Shown piece by piece: positions 50,318-59,739 of a stretch of DNA of 64,000 bases (its first letter is position 1; each line of letters opens with the position of its first letter). The notes under the pieces were generated by a model. It did not search any database and was not told the origin of the DNA. It worked only from the letters and a program-made list of their open reading frames with translations. The position numbers and the translations under genes are program-made. The stretch comes from Bradyrhizobium sp. SSBR45G. Lineage in GTDB: Bacteria; Pseudomonadota; Alphaproteobacteria; Rhizobiales; Xanthobacteraceae. The DNA is taken from contig NZ_BSCT01000008.1 in the NCBI RefSeq assembly GCF_030159255.1, positions 1 to 64,000 of the forward strand, written 5' to 3'.

Positions 50318-51004
50318 TTGCCCAGTGATTCGAATGCCTCATCCTCGTCGCCGTCATCGGCGCTCGCCGCCGTCGAGCAGGAGATCCTGCGCGCCTGCAG
50401 CGATGCCAAGCGCGACCGCGCCTCGGTCACGCTGATCGCAGTCTCGAAAACCTTCGCTGCCGACGCCATCGCACCGGTGATCATGGCCGGGCAGCGCGAG
50501 TTCGGCGAAAATCGCGTCCAGGAAGCCAAGGGCAAGTGGCCGCCGCTGCTGGAGGCGCATCCGGGCCTTCGGCTGCACCTGATCGGGCCGCTGCAATCCA
50601 ACAAGGCCAAGGAGGCGGTGGCGCTGTTCGACGCCATCCATTCGGTCGACCGTCCCAGCCTGTGCGCGGCGCTGGCCAAGGAGATCGCCGCCCAGGGCCG
50701 GCATCCGCAATTGTTCGTCCAGATCAATATCGGCGAGGAACCGCAGAAGGCGGGCATTGCGCCCGGCGAGGCCGACGCCTTCATCGCCGCCTGCCGCAAG
50801 GATTATGGGCTGGAGATTTCAGGCCTGATGTGCATTCCGCCGGTCGACGAGGCGCCAGGTCCGCATTTTGCGCTGACCGCCAAGATCGCGGCTCGAAATG
50901 GTCTGGCGAACCTCTCGATGGGCATGAGCGCGGACTTTGCGACCGCGATCCAGTTCGGCGCCACCCATGTGCGGGTGGGATCGGCCATCTTCGGGCATCG
51001 CTGA
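50318..51004 (+). CDS. YggS/PROSC family PLP-binding protein
   Basis: Pyridoxal phosphate homeostasis protein. 228 residues from a TTG; no better start is in frame. PLP lysine in LIAVSKTFAADAIAP, FGENRVQEAKGKW, LHLIGPLQSNKAKEAV, LMCIPPVDE and LSMGMSADFATAIQFGATHV are all conserved. Role in other bacteria: PLP supply balance. Confidence 0.93.
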   Translation: MPSDSNASSSSPSSALAAVEQEILRACSDAKRDRASVTLIAVSKTFAADAIAPVIMAGQREFGENRVQEAKGKWPPLLEAHPGLRLHLIGPLQSNKAKEAVALFDAIHSVDRPSLCAALAKEIAAQGRHPQLFVQINIGEEPQKAGIAPGEADAFIAACRKDYGLEISGLMCIPPVDEAPGPHFALTAKIAARNGLANLSMGMSADFATAIQFGATHVRVGSAIFGHR

Positions 51005-51075
51005 GGCCGCTGTCGGCGTCGTTGCAAGCCAGTCCTGCTTCCTGCGGACCGGATGGCTCGCGGTGACGGCGTCGC

Positions 51076-51861
51076 TCATTCGAACCTGACGGACACCTGC
51101 CCGAGGTCGCCGAAATCGGCCTCCATGTGGTCGCCACTGCCGATCGGCAGCGGCGGATGACAGGTGCCGGTCGTGACCACCTGCCCTGCCCGCGCCGTGA
51201 TGCCGAGCCCGCTCAATTCATTGACCAGCCAGGCCAGCGCCACACGGGGATCGCCGAGCACGTTGCGGCCATGCCCGATGAAGGTTTCGCCGCGCAGTCT
51301 GATGCGGGGACGCTCCTCGATCAGGTCCCGGCTCCGCCAGGCGGCGGCGGCCGGCGTGCCCAGCACGAACAGATGCGCGCAGGCATTGTCGGCGATCAGC
51401 TGCGCCTCGCCGGCGCCGACGAAATCGGCGAACCGCGAATCCGGGATCTCGATCGCCGGATGCAGCGTATCGACGGCGGCCAGCACCTCCGCCACATCAT
51501 AAGGTGTCGCCCGTGGCGGCAGGTCGATGCCGAGGCGGAACGCGAATTCTGGCTCGGCGACCTTCATCGCATTGCCGGCCATGGATGCGGTGCCGCCGAC
51601 TGGCAGCACGGTTTCGGCCAGGATGCGCCCGGCCATCGGTCCGGCGACATTGATATGGCGCTGTCCGGCCTCGCTGGTGGCCGCAATCTTCCATCCGAAC
51701 AAGGGCTTGGCCGACTGTTTCTCGATCTCGGCCTGGATCGCATAGCCCTCGGCACGGTCGCGCGGACGCAGCTCCGGCGGCAGCGCCGCCAGCTTGCGGC
51801 CACCGTTCCAATGCTCACGCAGGATGCCGGAGGCGCCGGCCAGCTGATCCGGTGCGCGCAT
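51076..51861 (-). CDS. 2-keto-4-pentenoate hydratase-like protein (FAH family)
   Basis: 261 residues from the ATG at 51861, with GGGAGGAC upstream; the frame is open to 52443 but overlaps the L,D-transpeptidase. FAH-fold motifs: PLFGWKIAATSEAGQRH, EPEFAFRLG (metal Glu), HPAIEIPDSRF, TGTCHPPLPIGSGDHMEADF. Hydrates 2-hydroxy-dienoates in aromatic meta-cleavage, but no other pathway gene is near, so the substrate is open. Confidence 0.88.
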   Translation of the reverse strand: MRAPDQLAGASGILREHWNGGRKLAALPPELRPRDRAEGYAIQAEIEKQSAKPLFGWKIAATSEAGQRHINVAGPMAGRILAETVLPVGGTASMAGNAMKVAEPEFAFRLGIDLPPRATPYDVAEVLAAVDTLHPAIEIPDSRFADFVGAGEAQLIADNACAHLFVLGTPAAAAWRSRDLIEERPRIRLRGETFIGHGRNVLGDPRVALAWLVNELSGLGITARAGQVVTTGTCHPPLPIGSGDHMEADFGDLGQVSVRFE

Positions 51862-51884
51862 GATGTCCTCCCTCGGGTCTCTTT

Positions 51885-52409
51885 TTATCCTTGGATGACG
51901 ATCCTGGTGCGCGGGCCGATCCTTTGCAACAGCCGTAGCATCGCTGGCCGGGTCATCGCCACGCAGCCGGCGGTGGGGCCGAAGTTCGGACGCGCCAGAT
52001 GCAGGAAGACCGCGCTGCCGCGGCCTGCGATCCGGGGACGGCTGTTGTGGTCGATCTCGATGATGAAGTCGTAGAGGTGATCCTGGCGCGCCAGCCGGTC
52101 GCCGGGCCGGTCGCCGCGCAGTCGGATCGGCTGGTTGTAATGCCGGTCGGCCGGGTCCTCGCACCAGGCGTCCTCCGGGCCGATCAACCGGACTGGCAGG
52201 AGGGTGCGCGGACGGGAATGGCGGTCGGCCCGCCACCACAGCCGGCGCGGGCGGAACGTTCCCCGCGGAGTGCCGCCGTCGCCCTCCCGCTTGTTGGCCA
52301 GGATTCCGCCGCGGCCGAGCGCGACCGGGATGACCTGGCCCCAGACCTGCAGCCAGCCACGCTGCCGTGACCCGGCGGCGGTGCGGATCGCGATCAGGCT
52401 CGCTGGCAT
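51885..52409 (-). CDS. L,D-transpeptidase (YkuD-like) family protein
   Basis: 174 residues. The catalytic motif is in SAVFLHLARPNFGPTAGCVA: HxARPNF(x)PTxGC, with nucleophile Cys in GC. No signal peptide is visible from the start used (MPASLIAIRTAAGSRQRG), so the export route is unclear; a longer start was not found. Related proteins crosslink or modify peptidoglycan. Confidence 0.85.
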   Translation of the reverse strand: MPASLIAIRTAAGSRQRGWLQVWGQVIPVALGRGGILANKREGDGGTPRGTFRPRRLWWRADRHSRPRTLLPVRLIGPEDAWCEDPADRHYNQPIRLRGDRPGDRLARQDHLYDFIIEIDHNSRPRIAGRGSAVFLHLARPNFGPTAGCVAMTRPAMLRLLQRIGPRTRIVIQG

Positions 52410-52684
52410 GCCACGCGGCCCCTTCCATCATGAGATCGAACAACGTGCCTTGTCATTGCCATGCATTGCCCGGCAATTGCCTTAATGTCGGCGAATGGTC
52501 CGCCGCGACGCTCGAACAGGACATTCATCTCATTCCCTGCCCAATTCTGGAGTAGAGTACCGGGCGCTTGTGAATCGGTAACAGCCCCCTACTTCAAGAC
52601 GGAACAGGGCTGAAGAGCCTGTTTGCCCACCGCTGCGGCGCCAAATCACCCGATCCCGCCGGCGCCACCAAGAGGATTGTACCA

Positions 52685-53371
52685 ATGGCCAATGCCCGCA
52701 AGATCCTGATCGTGGACGACGACACCGATCTGCGCGACACCTTGATGGAGCAGCTCTCGCTGCATGACGAGTTCGAAGCCCAGGCCGTCGATACCGGCGC
52801 CAAGGGCGCCAGCGCGGCCAAGGCCAATGCACCCGACCTGGTGCTGATGGATGTCGGCCTGCCCGATACCGACGGCCGCGAGGTGGTGCGATCCCTGCGG
52901 AAGGGCGGCTTCAAGGCGCCGATCATCATGCTGACCGGCCACGACACTGATTCGGATACGATTCTCGGGCTTGAATCCGGCGCCAATGACTACGTCGCCA
53001 AGCCGTTCCGCTTCGCCGTGCTGCTGGCCCGCATCCGCGCCCAGCTGCGCCAGCACGAGGCCAGCGAGGACGCGGTGTTCTCGGTCGGCCCCTACAGCTT
53101 CCGTCCCGGCTCCAAGATGCTGACCGGCGCCAATGCCCGCAAGGTCCGGCTGACCGAGAAGGAAACCGCCATCCTGCGCTTCCTCTACCGCGCCGGCCAG
53201 CAGCCGGTGTCGCGCGAGACCCTGCTCCAGGAGGTCTGGGGCTACAATTCGGGCGTCACCACCCACACTCTGGAAACGCATATTTACCGTCTGCGGCAGA
53301 AGATCGAGAAAGATGCCGCTAATCCAGAGATTCTCGTCACGGAGGCCGGTGGCTACAAGTTGGTGCCGTGA
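52685..53371 (+). CDS. OmpR-family response regulator
   Basis: 228 residues. Receiver with acidic DDD at 11-13 (LIVDDDTDLRDTL), phospho-acceptor Asp in LVLMDVGLPDTDGR and Lys in YVAKPFRF; C-terminal winged helix with TLETHIYRLRQKIE. No kinase adjoins it. It resembles alphaproteobacterial CenR regulators of envelope growth, but that is a guess from overall similarity. Ribosome binding site AGAGGA ends just before the ATG. Confidence 0.92.
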   Translation: MANARKILIVDDDTDLRDTLMEQLSLHDEFEAQAVDTGAKGASAAKANAPDLVLMDVGLPDTDGREVVRSLRKGGFKAPIIMLTGHDTDSDTILGLESGANDYVAKPFRFAVLLARIRAQLRQHEASEDAVFSVGPYSFRPGSKMLTGANARKVRLTEKETAILRFLYRAGQQPVSRETLLQEVWGYNSGVTTHTLETHIYRLRQKIEKDAANPEILVTEAGGYKLVP

Positions 53372-53437
53372 TACGTTCGGGGATTGGCGGCTTGCCGTCC
53401 ATGATATTGGTTCCATTTCGCCTTCCCCGGGCCCTTG

Positions 53438-53881
53438 ATGTCGATCGAAGACGATATTGCGCTATTGGAGCGCGTCCCAACGCTGCGTCTCTTGGGAAGC
53501 GATTCGCTGCGCATGATCGCGATCGGCTCCGAGCAGCGTAACATCCAGAGCGGCGAGACCCTGTTCCGCGAGGGCGACACGGCCGATTGCGGCTATGTCG
53601 TCCAGCGCGGAGCGTTGCGCGTCAACGACGAAGGCGGCGCCGAGATCGTTGCCAAGCCGAGCATGCTGATCGGCGAGCTGGCGCTGCTGGTGGAAATGCG
53701 ACGTCCGGCGACCGCCACGGCGCTGGAATATTCCACGGTGGTTCGGATCTCGCGCAGCCTGTTCCAGCGCGTGCTGGAAAGCGATGCCGTGGCGGCGCGC
53801 CGGCTGCGCGACGAGTTCGCCCACCGCGCCAACCGCATCGCCACCGACATCCTGACGGCCGGCGCCAAGCTGACGTCGTGA
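53438..53881 (+). CDS. Cyclic nucleotide-binding domain protein without HTH
   Basis: 147 residues from the ATG at 53438, with a TTG directly before it as alternative. Only the CRP-like cNMP domain is present (QSGETLFREGDTADCGYVVQ, then LIGELALLVEMRRPATATAL, the GELALL...R phosphate cassette). No helix-turn-helix follows. Function unknown; it could bind a nucleotide and act on a partner. It lies 66 bases after the OmpR-type regulator. Confidence 0.85.
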   Translation: MSIEDDIALLERVPTLRLLGSDSLRMIAIGSEQRNIQSGETLFREGDTADCGYVVQRGALRVNDEGGAEIVAKPSMLIGELALLVEMRRPATATALEYSTVVRISRSLFQRVLESDAVAARRLRDEFAHRANRIATDILTAGAKLTS

Positions 53882-53902
53882 TCTGAGCCGAGGCGGCGAC
53901 CG

Positions 53903-54718
53903 CTACACGTCCAGCGTCACGGTGACCGGGACATGGTCCGACGGCCGCTCCCAGCTGCGGGCATCGCGCAGGATCCTGAAATCGCTGACCCGATCCTTCA
54001 GCGCGCGGGACACCCAGATGTGGTCGAGCCGGCGGCCGCGGTCGCCGACGGTCCAGTCGGCGGCCCGGTAGCTCCACCACGTATAGACCTTCTCGGACAT
54101 CGGGATGCGCTCGCGCGCGACATCGATCCATTCGCCGTGCATCTGCGCCGCCAGCAGCTTCTCGGTTTCGATCGGCGTGTGCGAGACCACCTTCAAGAGC
54201 TGCTTGTGCGACCAGACGTCGTGCTCATGCGGCGCGACGTTGAGGTCGCCCACGAGGATGTGGCGGTCGTCGCCGCGCGGATGCAGCGGCTCGCACGCCT
54301 TCATCTCGTCGAGGAATTGCAGCTTGTGCTCGAATTTCGGATTGAGCGCGGGATCGGGAATGTCGCCGCCGGCCGGCACGTAGAAATTATGCAGCACCAG
54401 CGGCTGCGCCAGCTGCGCCTTCTCGCCGAACGCCACCGTGATGTGACGCGAGTCGACCTTGTCGCAGAAGGTGCGGACATGGGTGGTCTCGAACGGCCAT
54501 TTCGAGATCACGGCCACGCCGTGATAGCCCTTCTGCCCGTTCAGCGCGATGTGCTCGTAGCCGAGCCGCTTGAAGCGCTTCAGCGGGAAGGCATCGTCGA
54601 TGCACTTGGTTTCCTGCAGGCACAGCACATCGGGCCTGACCTGCTTGATGAGCTTGGCGACGAGGTCGATGCGCAGGCGCACCGAATTGATGTTCCAGGT
54701 GGTCAGGACGAGACGCAT
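53903..54718 (-). CDS. xthA: Exodeoxyribonuclease III
   Basis: AP endonuclease and 3' exonuclease in base-excision repair. 271 residues. Motifs TWNINSVRLRIDLV, LCLQETKCIDDAFP (catalytic Glu), GDLNVAPHEHDVWS and C-terminal SDHVPVTVTLDV with the His. Complete. Confidence 0.96.
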   Translation of the reverse strand: MRLVLTTWNINSVRLRIDLVAKLIKQVRPDVLCLQETKCIDDAFPLKRFKRLGYEHIALNGQKGYHGVAVISKWPFETTHVRTFCDKVDSRHITVAFGEKAQLAQPLVLHNFYVPAGGDIPDPALNPKFEHKLQFLDEMKACEPLHPRGDDRHILVGDLNVAPHEHDVWSHKQLLKVVSHTPIETEKLLAAQMHGEWIDVARERIPMSEKVYTWWSYRAADWTVGDRGRRLDHIWVSRALKDRVSDFRILRDARSWERPSDHVPVTVTLDV

Positions 54719-54856
54719 GAGATCTGCGTCATAGCATGGAATGCGGCGGCGTCAGCACGACGGCTGCGTCAACGGCTGGCCCGATCGCGCTGCCAACGGC
54801 ATCTCTGCGGTCCTTATCCCCAGCAATAACGTGCAACGCCGCCTTCAGTGCCAGAA

Positions 54857-54960
54857 CCTCATGGTGAGGAGGCGCGTAGCGCCGTCTCGAACCATGAGGC
54901 CCGCCCCTGGGCCTCGCCCTTCGAGACGCCCGCCTTCGGCGTGCCCCTCAGGGTGAGGGG
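54857..54960. repeat. Palindromic repeat (CCTCATGGTGAGG family)
   Basis: CCTCATGGTGAGGAGGCGCG with inverted partners ACCATGAGG and, at the right end, CCTCAGGGTGAGG; the CGTCTCGAA/TTCGAGACG arms also pair. Well known as an intergenic element in Bradyrhizobium. The rest of 54719-55030 shows nothing else. Confidence 0.75.
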
Positions 54961-55030
54961 TGAAAGTCGTGCTCGGATCAGAAGCGAGAGCGGCCAACAC
55001 AGCGCTTACCAGCGCTCACGAAGTTACGGC

Positions 55031-55972
55031 TCAGCGCCGCTTGGCTTCGATCACGTCCCACACCCGCGCCGCGATGTCCGGGCCGCCGAGCCGGGAGATG
55101 GCGCGGATGCCGGTCGGCGAGGTCACGTTGATCTCGGTGAGATTGCCGTCGATCACGTCGATGCCGACCAGCAGCAGCCCGCGAGCGCGCAGCTCCGGGC
55201 CGAGCGTGTCGCAGATCTCGCGCTCGCGCGGGCTGAGATCGGTCGCCTGCGCAGCCCCGCCGCGCACCATGTTGGAGCGGAGGTCATCGGCGGCGGGCAC
55301 GCGGTTCACGGCACCGGCGAACTCGCCGTCGACCAGGATGATGCGCTTGTCGCCATGTTTCACCTCGGGCAGGAAGCGCTGGATCACCCAGGGCTCCTTG
55401 AACGTCACCGAGAACATGTCGAACAGCGAGCCGAAATTCATGTCCTGCGGCATGACGCGAAACACCGCTGCGCCGCCATGGCCGTGCAGCGGCTTCATCA
55501 CGACAGCGCCGTGCTGGGCACGAAACGCGTTGATCTCGTCCATGTCGCGCGAGATCAAGGTCGGCGGCATCAGCTGCGGGAAGTTCATCACGAACAGCTT
55601 CTCCGGCGCATTGCGCACGCTCGCCGGATCGTTGACCACCAGCGTCTTCGGATGGATGCGCTCGAGGAAATGCGTCGAGGTGATGTAGGCGAGATCGAAC
55701 GGCGGATCCTGGCGCAGCAGCACCACGTCGAACGAGGTCAGCGCAGTCGGCTTGGGCTCGCCGAGCGTGAAATGGTCGCCGACCTCATCGCGCACCGTCA
55801 GCGCCTGCACCGGCGCGTACAGCTCCTCGCCGCGCAGCGACAGCTTGTCCGGCGTGTAGTAGGACAGGCTGTGGCCGCGCCGCTGCGCCTCGAGCAGCAT
55901 CGCAAATGTCGAGTCGCCGCGGATGGTGATGCGCGCGATGGGGTCCATCTGGACGGCGACATTCAGTGTCAT
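55031..55972 (-). CDS. gshB: Glutathione synthase
   Basis: 313 residues, ATP-grasp. Conserved parts: [59 protein letters not shown] (ATP-grasp loop), and [15 protein letters not shown] segment followed by [20 protein letters not shown]. Third of the run rsmI-yraN-gshB. Confidence 0.96.
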   Translation of the reverse strand: MTLNVAVQMDPIARITIRGDSTFAMLLEAQRRGHSLSYYTPDKLSLRGEELYAPVQALTVRDEVGDHFTLGEPKPTALTSFDVVLLRQDPPFDLAYITSTHFLERIHPKTLVVNDPASVRNAPEKLFVMNFPQLMPPTLISRDMDEINAFRAQHGAVVMKPLHGHGGAAVFRVMPQDMNFGSLFDMFSVTFKEPWVIQRFLPEVKHGDKRIILVDGEFAGAVNRVPAADDLRSNMVRGGAAQATDLSPREREICDTLGPELRARGLLLVGIDVIDGNLTEINVTSPTGIRAISRLGGPDIAARVWDVIEAKRR

Positions 55973-56006
55973 GGTCAGGTCCCGGTCTGTCTGCAGTGGC
56001 TCGGTG

Positions 56007-56417
56007 TCATTGGCTGGCGTCGAACGCCGCGATCAGATGGCGCGGCAGGCTGCGCGGCGCAACTAGAATCGCGTCGAAGCGCAGCTCCAATTCGGCATGG
56101 TCGGGATGCGCCATCAGCCAGGCCTGCGCGGCATCGATGATGCGCTGCTGCTGGCGCGGCGTCACCGCATAGGCGGCGTCGTCGAGCGAAGCGCGCGCCT
56201 TGACCTCGACGAAGGCGACCAGGCCGCGCTTGCGCGCGATGATGTCGATCTCCCCGTGCGGGGTGCGGAAGCGCTTGGCCAGGATGCGGTAGCCCTTGGC
56301 GATCAGCAGCGCGGCCGCGCACGCCTCCGCGGACAACCCGGTGCGAAAGGCGGCGACGCGCTCGGGCGCAGCGGCCTTTGCCGGCTTGTCGGAGCGCGTC
56401 CGCTCAGCCTTCGCCAT
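56007..56417 (-). CDS. yraN: UPF0102 (YraN) family endonuclease-like protein
   Basis: 136 residues. Holliday-junction-resolvase-like fold with [20 protein letters not shown] (the E-D-ExK catalytic set). Basic N-terminus. Its start overlaps the rsmI end by 14 bases; rsmI-yraN pairing is common. Confidence 0.93.
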   Translation of the reverse strand: MAKAERTRSDKPAKAAAPERVAAFRTGLSAEACAAALLIAKGYRILAKRFRTPHGEIDIIARKRGLVAFVEVKARASLDDAAYAVTPRQQQRIIDAAQAWLMAHPDHAELELRFDAILVAPRSLPRHLIAAFDASQ

Positions 56418-57363
56418 CGGCCTCTCCCGACGTCATGTCCTTTGCAAGCTCGAGCGCGCGCGCATAGACCTCGCGCCGCGGCCGGCCTGATAGTTCGACG
56501 GCGTGCATCACGGCGTCCTTGACGCTCGAGCGCTGCAGCAGATCTTTGAGCAAGGCGTCGAGAGCGCTGCCGCTCATGAGCTCGGCATCGCGCGGCGGTG
56601 GTCCGATCACCAGCACGAACTCGCCGCGGGTTTCGAGCGCGTCGGCCCGGGCCGCCAGATCGCTGATCGGCCCGCGCAGGATCTCCTCGTGCAGCTTGGT
56701 CAGCTCGCGGCAGATCGCGGCCTGGCGTCCTGTCATGGCATCGGCGAGATCGGCGAGCGTGTCCTGCACCCGGCTGCCGGACTCGAACAGAACCAGCGTG
56801 GCTTCGATGCGCGCCAGCTCTGCCAGCCGCGTGCGCCGCGCCTGCTGCTTGGCCGGCAGGAAGCCTTCGAAGAAGAAACGATCGGTCGGCAACGCCGCGA
56901 CACTCAGCGCGGCCAGCACCGCCGACGGTCCCGGCAGCGCGGTCACGGCAAGGCCGGCCTCACACGCCGCGCGCACCAGCTTGTAGCCGGGATCGGAGAT
57001 CAGCGGCGTGCCGGCGTCGGAGACGAGTGCAATCGCGGCGCCTTCAGTCAGACGCTGCATGATTTTCGGTCTGATCGATTCGGCGTTGTGTTCATGATAG
57101 GCGGCGAGCTCCGCACTGAGACCGTAGCGCTCAGTCAGCCGCCGCGTGATTCGCGTGTCCTCGCAGAAGATGATGTCAGCACCGGCGAGGGTTTCGAGCG
57201 CGCGCAGCGTGATATCGCCGAGATTGCCGATCGGCGTCGCCACCAGATGAAGCCCGGGCCGCGTCTTGGCGACGGCGACGCGCTGTCCCGCCACCAGATA
57301 TGCCGATGTGGTGGAAGATTTGCCGTCATCCGGCGAAATGTTCGGGATTGCGTTGGCGCCCAT
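56404..57363 (-). CDS. rsmI: 16S rRNA 2'-O-methyltransferase RsmI
   Basis: Methylates C1402 of 16S rRNA. 319 residues. [36 protein letters not shown], and [20 protein letters not shown] motifs are present. The N-terminal ~35 residues before the family match are extra, so a later start is possible. Confidence 0.95.
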   Translation of the reverse strand: MGANAIPNISPDDGKSSTTSAYLVAGQRVAVAKTRPGLHLVATPIGNLGDITLRALETLAGADIIFCEDTRITRRLTERYGLSAELAAYHEHNAESIRPKIMQRLTEGAAIALVSDAGTPLISDPGYKLVRAACEAGLAVTALPGPSAVLAALSVAALPTDRFFFEGFLPAKQQARRTRLAELARIEATLVLFESGSRVQDTLADLADAMTGRQAAICRELTKLHEEILRGPISDLAARADALETRGEFVLVIGPPPRDAELMSGSALDALLKDLLQRSSVKDAVMHAVELSGRPRREVYARALELAKDMTSGEADGEG

Positions 57364-57666
57364 CGCAGTAATTTAAAGGGGCTGACGGGGGAATGCCACC
57401 AGGGAACGATCGTGCCGACAATTTGAAGTTCCGATCCAGGGCGCGCCGCGGCGCTGTTCATCGGGGATTCAAGTGCGAAGCCGCACGACTACGAGTGGTC
57501 CTGAGCAGGGGATAGAGCGTGCAAAACGTCGATTTGATCGCGGGTGTGGCGCTGACAGCCTTTTGTTTTGCTTAACTATTCGTCGACAATATGAATCAAA
57601 TCGCGCGGCCCTTGCGGCGTGCGGTTGGGGAACTTCTGGCCGGTCTCGGCCGAACGAAGAGATGCC
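57364..57666. other. Divergent gap, rsmI and the LpoA-like gene
   Basis: 303 bases carrying the two promoters. AACTATTCGTCGACAATAT near 57573-57591 is A+T-richer than its surroundings and might be a promoter. No repeat or RNA was recognised. Confidence 0.4.
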
Positions 57667-58866
57667 ATGGTGGGCCCGCGTCATCCCAAGTCTCAAGGTC
57701 CGGGAGCCCATGCGGTTGCCCGGCGAACGGCGCTTGGCCTGATCGTCGGCGCGCCGCTGTTGTCAGCCTGCTCCGGCGTGCAGAACCCGTTCGAGCAGTC
57801 GGTCGCCCCGGCGGGTCCGCCGCAGCAGCCGGCGGTGGCCGGCAACGGCCAGGTCAAGGTCGGGCTGATTCTGCCGCTCTCGGCGTCGGGAAATGCCGGT
57901 GTTGCGGCGCAATCGATGAAGAACGCGGCCGAGATGGCGCTCGCCGAGTTTCAGAATCCCAATATTCAGCTGCTCATCAAGGACGATGCCGGCAGCCCGC
58001 AAGGTGCACAACAAGGTGCACAACAGGCCTGCGACGAAGGCGCGGAGATCCTGCTCGGGCCGCTGTTCGCGGGCTCGGTGCCGGCGACCGCCCAGGCGGC
58101 ACGCACGCGCAACATCTCTGTGATCGCGTTCTCGACCGATTCAAGCGTCGCCGGCCGCGGCGTCTATCTGCTCAGCTTCCTGCCGGAGTCCGACGCCACC
58201 CGCATCGTCGACTACTCGGCCAGTGTCGGGAAGCGCTCCTTCGCGGCGCTGCTGCCGGACAACCCGTATGGCACCGTGGTGGAAGGCGCGTTCAAGACCG
58301 CGGTCAGCCGGCGCGGCGGACGCATCGTGGCGTTCGAGAAATATGCCGGCGATCGCACCATGGCCGCGCGCAACGTGGCGCAGGCGCTCGGCGGCGCCGA
58401 TGCGCTGCTGCTGGCCGATGATGGCGAATCAGTCGTCGCGACGGCGGATGCGCTGACGGCGGCCGGCGCGAATCTGCGCAACATCCAGCTGCTCGGCACC
58501 GGGCTGTGGGACAATCCGCGCGTCTACAACAGCGCCAGCCTGCAGGGCGGCCTCTATGCGGCGCCGGATCCATCGGGCTTCCGTGCCTTCGCGGGGCGCT
58601 ACCGGACGCGGTTTGGCGGCGATCCCGTGCGCACGGCGACGCTCGCTTATGACGCGGTGGCGCTGGTGGCCGCATTGGCGCGGACGCAGGGCGCGCAGCG
58701 CTTTGCGCCGGATGTGCTCACCAATGCGTCGGGCTTTGCCGGCATCGACGGCCTGTTCCGCTTCCGCAGCGACGGCACCAACGAGCGCGGGCTGGCCGTG
58801 ATGCGCGTCAGCTCGGGCGGCGGCCAGGCGGTCACGGGTGCGCCGAAGAGCTTCAGCGCGACCTGA
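57667..58866 (+). CDS. Penicillin-binding protein activator (LpoA-like) lipoprotein
   Basis: 399 residues from the ATG at 57667 (GAAGAG upstream). Lipobox LLSAC in LIVGAPLLSACSGV. Pro/Gln-rich linker, then a periplasmic-binding-protein-like fold (QVKVGLILPLSASGNAGVAA). LpoA-type proteins stimulate PBP1a. Contains a direct 12-base repeat at 58000-58023 coding QGAQ twice. Conserved upstream of rsmI in Rhizobiales. Confidence 0.88.
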   Translation: MVGPRHPKSQGPGAHAVARRTALGLIVGAPLLSACSGVQNPFEQSVAPAGPPQQPAVAGNGQVKVGLILPLSASGNAGVAAQSMKNAAEMALAEFQNPNIQLLIKDDAGSPQGAQQGAQQACDEGAEILLGPLFAGSVPATAQAARTRNISVIAFSTDSSVAGRGVYLLSFLPESDATRIVDYSASVGKRSFAALLPDNPYGTVVEGAFKTAVSRRGGRIVAFEKYAGDRTMAARNVAQALGGADALLLADDGESVVATADALTAAGANLRNIQLLGTGLWDNPRVYNSASLQGGLYAAPDPSGFRAFAGRYRTRFGGDPVRTATLAYDAVALVAALARTQGAQRFAPDVLTNASGFAGIDGLFRFRSDGTNERGLAVMRVSSGGGQAVTGAPKSFSAT

Positions 58867-58869
58867 AAA

Positions 58870-59739
58870 TCAGCCGCCAGCCGTCCTGGTTGAAGACCAC
58901 CCGGCGTTGTCCTGGGCCACGGCATCGTCATAGCGGCGCCGGTTGCTCCAATAGATGTTGGCGAACAGCGCGGCTTCGTTGCGGAACGGGACGTGATCCG
59001 TCTCGTCCTCACTCGCCTGTCCATCAATCCACGCCGCGTGCTGCGCGATTGCGCCGGACCTGTCGCCGTTCAAAGCGCGGATCTGGAACGCGAACATCTG
59101 GCTCTCGATGTCGAGATAGCGATCATACCAGCAGGTGGACCATTGCCGGTTTTGCAGCGCAAATCGCCGTATCCAGCGCTCGGGCAGGTCCATCTCATGT
59201 TCGGGCTTCGAGAACATCACGTCTCGCCGGGCTTCCTGCAAAGTCTCGATGGCGACGAGCTTGTTGCTGCGCCACAGCGTGTGCATCGCCGGGTCATGAA
59301 GAAAACGATCGGCATAGATGGAGTGGTCGAAGGTCAGCTCGCGCAAGGCCGGCAGCTCGAAATAGATCCGGATCTCCGAGCAGACACTGGCCTTGAGCTC
59401 GTTGTCCTCCATCTTGCGGTGAAACGCGTCGAACCCGATCCCGGGGAAATAGGGCATGAACGCTGCGTGGAACATTTCGTGCAGCCGATAGAGGTCTTCG
59501 ATGGCGGCATTGTCATAGCTGCGGTTCATCATGACGCCCCACCATGAACAGAAGTGGGCGCGTTCGAGCCGGTCATCCGTGCAGTCGCAGAACAGCCGCG
59601 GCAGCGTGGCGAATTGTTCGACGATGTCGTGAACGAAGCCGCCATCCGCATGGGATTGCCGGAACGGTTTGCTGCGCCACAAGCCGGCAAGATGGTCGTG
59701 AATGTCCCGAGGGGTGGTCAGAACGATGAGATTCTTCAT
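58870..59739 (-). CDS. Unknown protein with HExxH-like motif, paired with PLP enzyme
   Basis: 289 residues from the ATG at 59739 (MKNLIVLTTPRDIHDHLAGL). No signal peptide or membrane segment. HEMFH at 87-91 fits HExxH, with Glu at 111 and 114 as possible third ligands (spacing 20-23), like zinc gluzincins; a ferritin-like diiron site (ExxH plus acidic helices) is the alternative. Further conserved-looking aromatic stretches: AHFCSWWGVMMNRSYDN and RFLHDPAMHTLWRSNK. The start overlaps the upstream gene's stop by four bases (ATGA), so the two are translationally coupled. No family recognised; cytoplasmic metalloenzyme is only an inference. Confidence 0.75.
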   Translation of the reverse strand: MKNLIVLTTPRDIHDHLAGLWRSKPFRQSHADGGFVHDIVEQFATLPRLFCDCTDDRLERAHFCSWWGVMMNRSYDNAAIEDLYRLHEMFHAAFMPYFPGIGFDAFHRKMEDNELKASVCSEIRIYFELPALRELTFDHSIYADRFLHDPAMHTLWRSNKLVAIETLQEARRDVMFSKPEHEMDLPERWIRRFALQNRQWSTCWYDRYLDIESQMFAFQIRALNGDRSGAIAQHAAWIDGQASEDETDHVPFRNEAALFANIYWSNRRRYDDAVAQDNAGWSSTRTAGG

